Source: Chitinophaga niabensis (GTDB lineage: Bacteria > Bacteroidota > Bacteroidia > Chitinophagales > Chitinophagaceae). Taken from it: 64,000 nucleotides of DNA. Location: NCBI RefSeq assembly GCF_039545795.1, contig NZ_CP154260.1, positions 501,001 through 565,000 of the forward strand. Reading direction: 5' to 3'. The translations under genes were made by a program, and so were the position numbers. Every line of letters starts with the position of its first letter. Position 1 is the first letter of the stretch. Under the pieces are notes generated by a model. It searched no databases. It was not told the DNA's origin and saw only the letters and a list, made by a program, of their open reading frames with translations. Positions 63,782 to 64,000 of the stretch are shown here, one piece after another.

Positions 63782-64000
63782 ATGTTTACTGAACTTTGTA
63801 TTGGCATTTTTGACCAGAGTATCCGGGATTACCATGTTCACAATGATATTTACCGGAAAGTGGAGAACCCATACGGAAAAACTACCGTGGAACACCTGTT
63901 ATACGGGAAAAACTGGATAGATACTGTTCAGTGGCACCTGGAAGATGTGGTACGGGACCCGCATATCGATCCGGTAAAAGCCCTGGACCTGAAACGCTGG
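63782..64000 (+). CDS. DUF4254 family protein, N-terminal part (runs off the window)
   Basis: The first 73 codons are visible: MFTELCIGIFDQSIRDYH, KVENPYGKTTVEHLLYGKNW and WHLEDVVRDPHIDP then VKALDLKRW. The IEHLLY-KNWIDTVQWHLED-type pattern is that of DUF4254, a cytoplasmic family of unknown role often encoded beside glycosyltransferases for LPS core heptose in Bacteroidota. No stop codon occurs before the window ends. Confidence 0.85.
   Translation, partial: MFTELCIGIFDQSIRDYHVHNDIYRKVENPYGKTTVEHLLYGKNWIDTVQWHLEDVVRDPHIDPVKALDLKRW

Noticed and set aside
63611..63895. 94-residue minus-strand frame near the right edge
   Set aside because: It runs opposite the start of the DUF4254 gene and the terminator, and has no recognisable features.

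Overview
The window looks like a chromosomal segment from a Bacteroidota species, most likely Chitinophaga or a close relative (inference; no marker phylogeny was possible). The evidence is a SusC/SusD pair, FecR anti-sigma factors with FecI-type sigma factors, a type IX secretion plug protein, a TamL-type Omp85 lipoprotein, many lipoproteins, and promoters of the Bacteroidota form TTG-N19/20-TAnnTTTG rather than the sigma-70 consensus.

Layout. 0-7.8 kb: the end of an alkaline phosphatase gene, then a LiuC-like hydratase, secreted proteins, a TPR protein, a ComA-type phosphosulfolactate synthase, shikimate dehydrogenase and a methyltransferase. 7.9-12.2 kb: the SRP RNA, a transaldolase-family aldolase and a glpK-glpF operon bracketed by unusual repeat arrays. 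12.2-21.6 kb: a dense housekeeping block with abutting or overlapping convergent ends: NDH-2, T9SS plug, ABC permease, rRNA/tRNA methyltransferase, TamL, TruB, nitronate monooxygenase-like protein and riboflavin synthase. 21.6-39.7 kb: the translation/transcription supercluster rpsU, xerC-like, hpf, tRNA-Thr-Tyr-Gly-Thr, tuf, tRNA-Trp, secE, nusG, rplKAJL, rpoB and rpoC. It carries tRNA-derived debris between tRNA-Thr(GGT) and tuf, and two opposite-strand genes between nusG and rplK. 39.8-45.2 kb: hybrid histidine kinase, glycerophosphodiesterase, OmpH-like lipoprotein and amino-acid permease.

45.2-63.2 kb holds two cell-surface signalling/uptake systems. The first is sigma - FecR - SusC (with STN domain) - SusD - a DUF1735/EEP fusion lipoprotein - an EEP phosphohydrolase lipoprotein. 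The fusion lacks two catalytic residues of the EEP fold that its neighbour keeps, which suggests a binding protein derived from a hydrolase and working beside an intact copy. The second is S41 peptidase - FecR - TonB-dependent receptor - repeat-rich (beta-helix-like) lipoprotein - decayed duplicate fragment - lipoprotein, all on the minus strand, converging on a lone ECF sigma gene. The position of the S41 gene suggests (inference) that it takes part in proteolysis of the anti-sigma factor.

The right edge contains a 635-bp gene-free stretch with a strong stem and a terminator (possible RNA gene), then the start of a DUF4254 gene. The most unusual non-coding features are two 11-bp-period tandem arrays, each followed by an inverted copy, on either side of glpKF; a 66-bp minisatellite; a ~110-bp tandem repeat; and a long inverted repeat between aroE and the methyltransferase gene. 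All calls come from reading the sequence; no database search was run.
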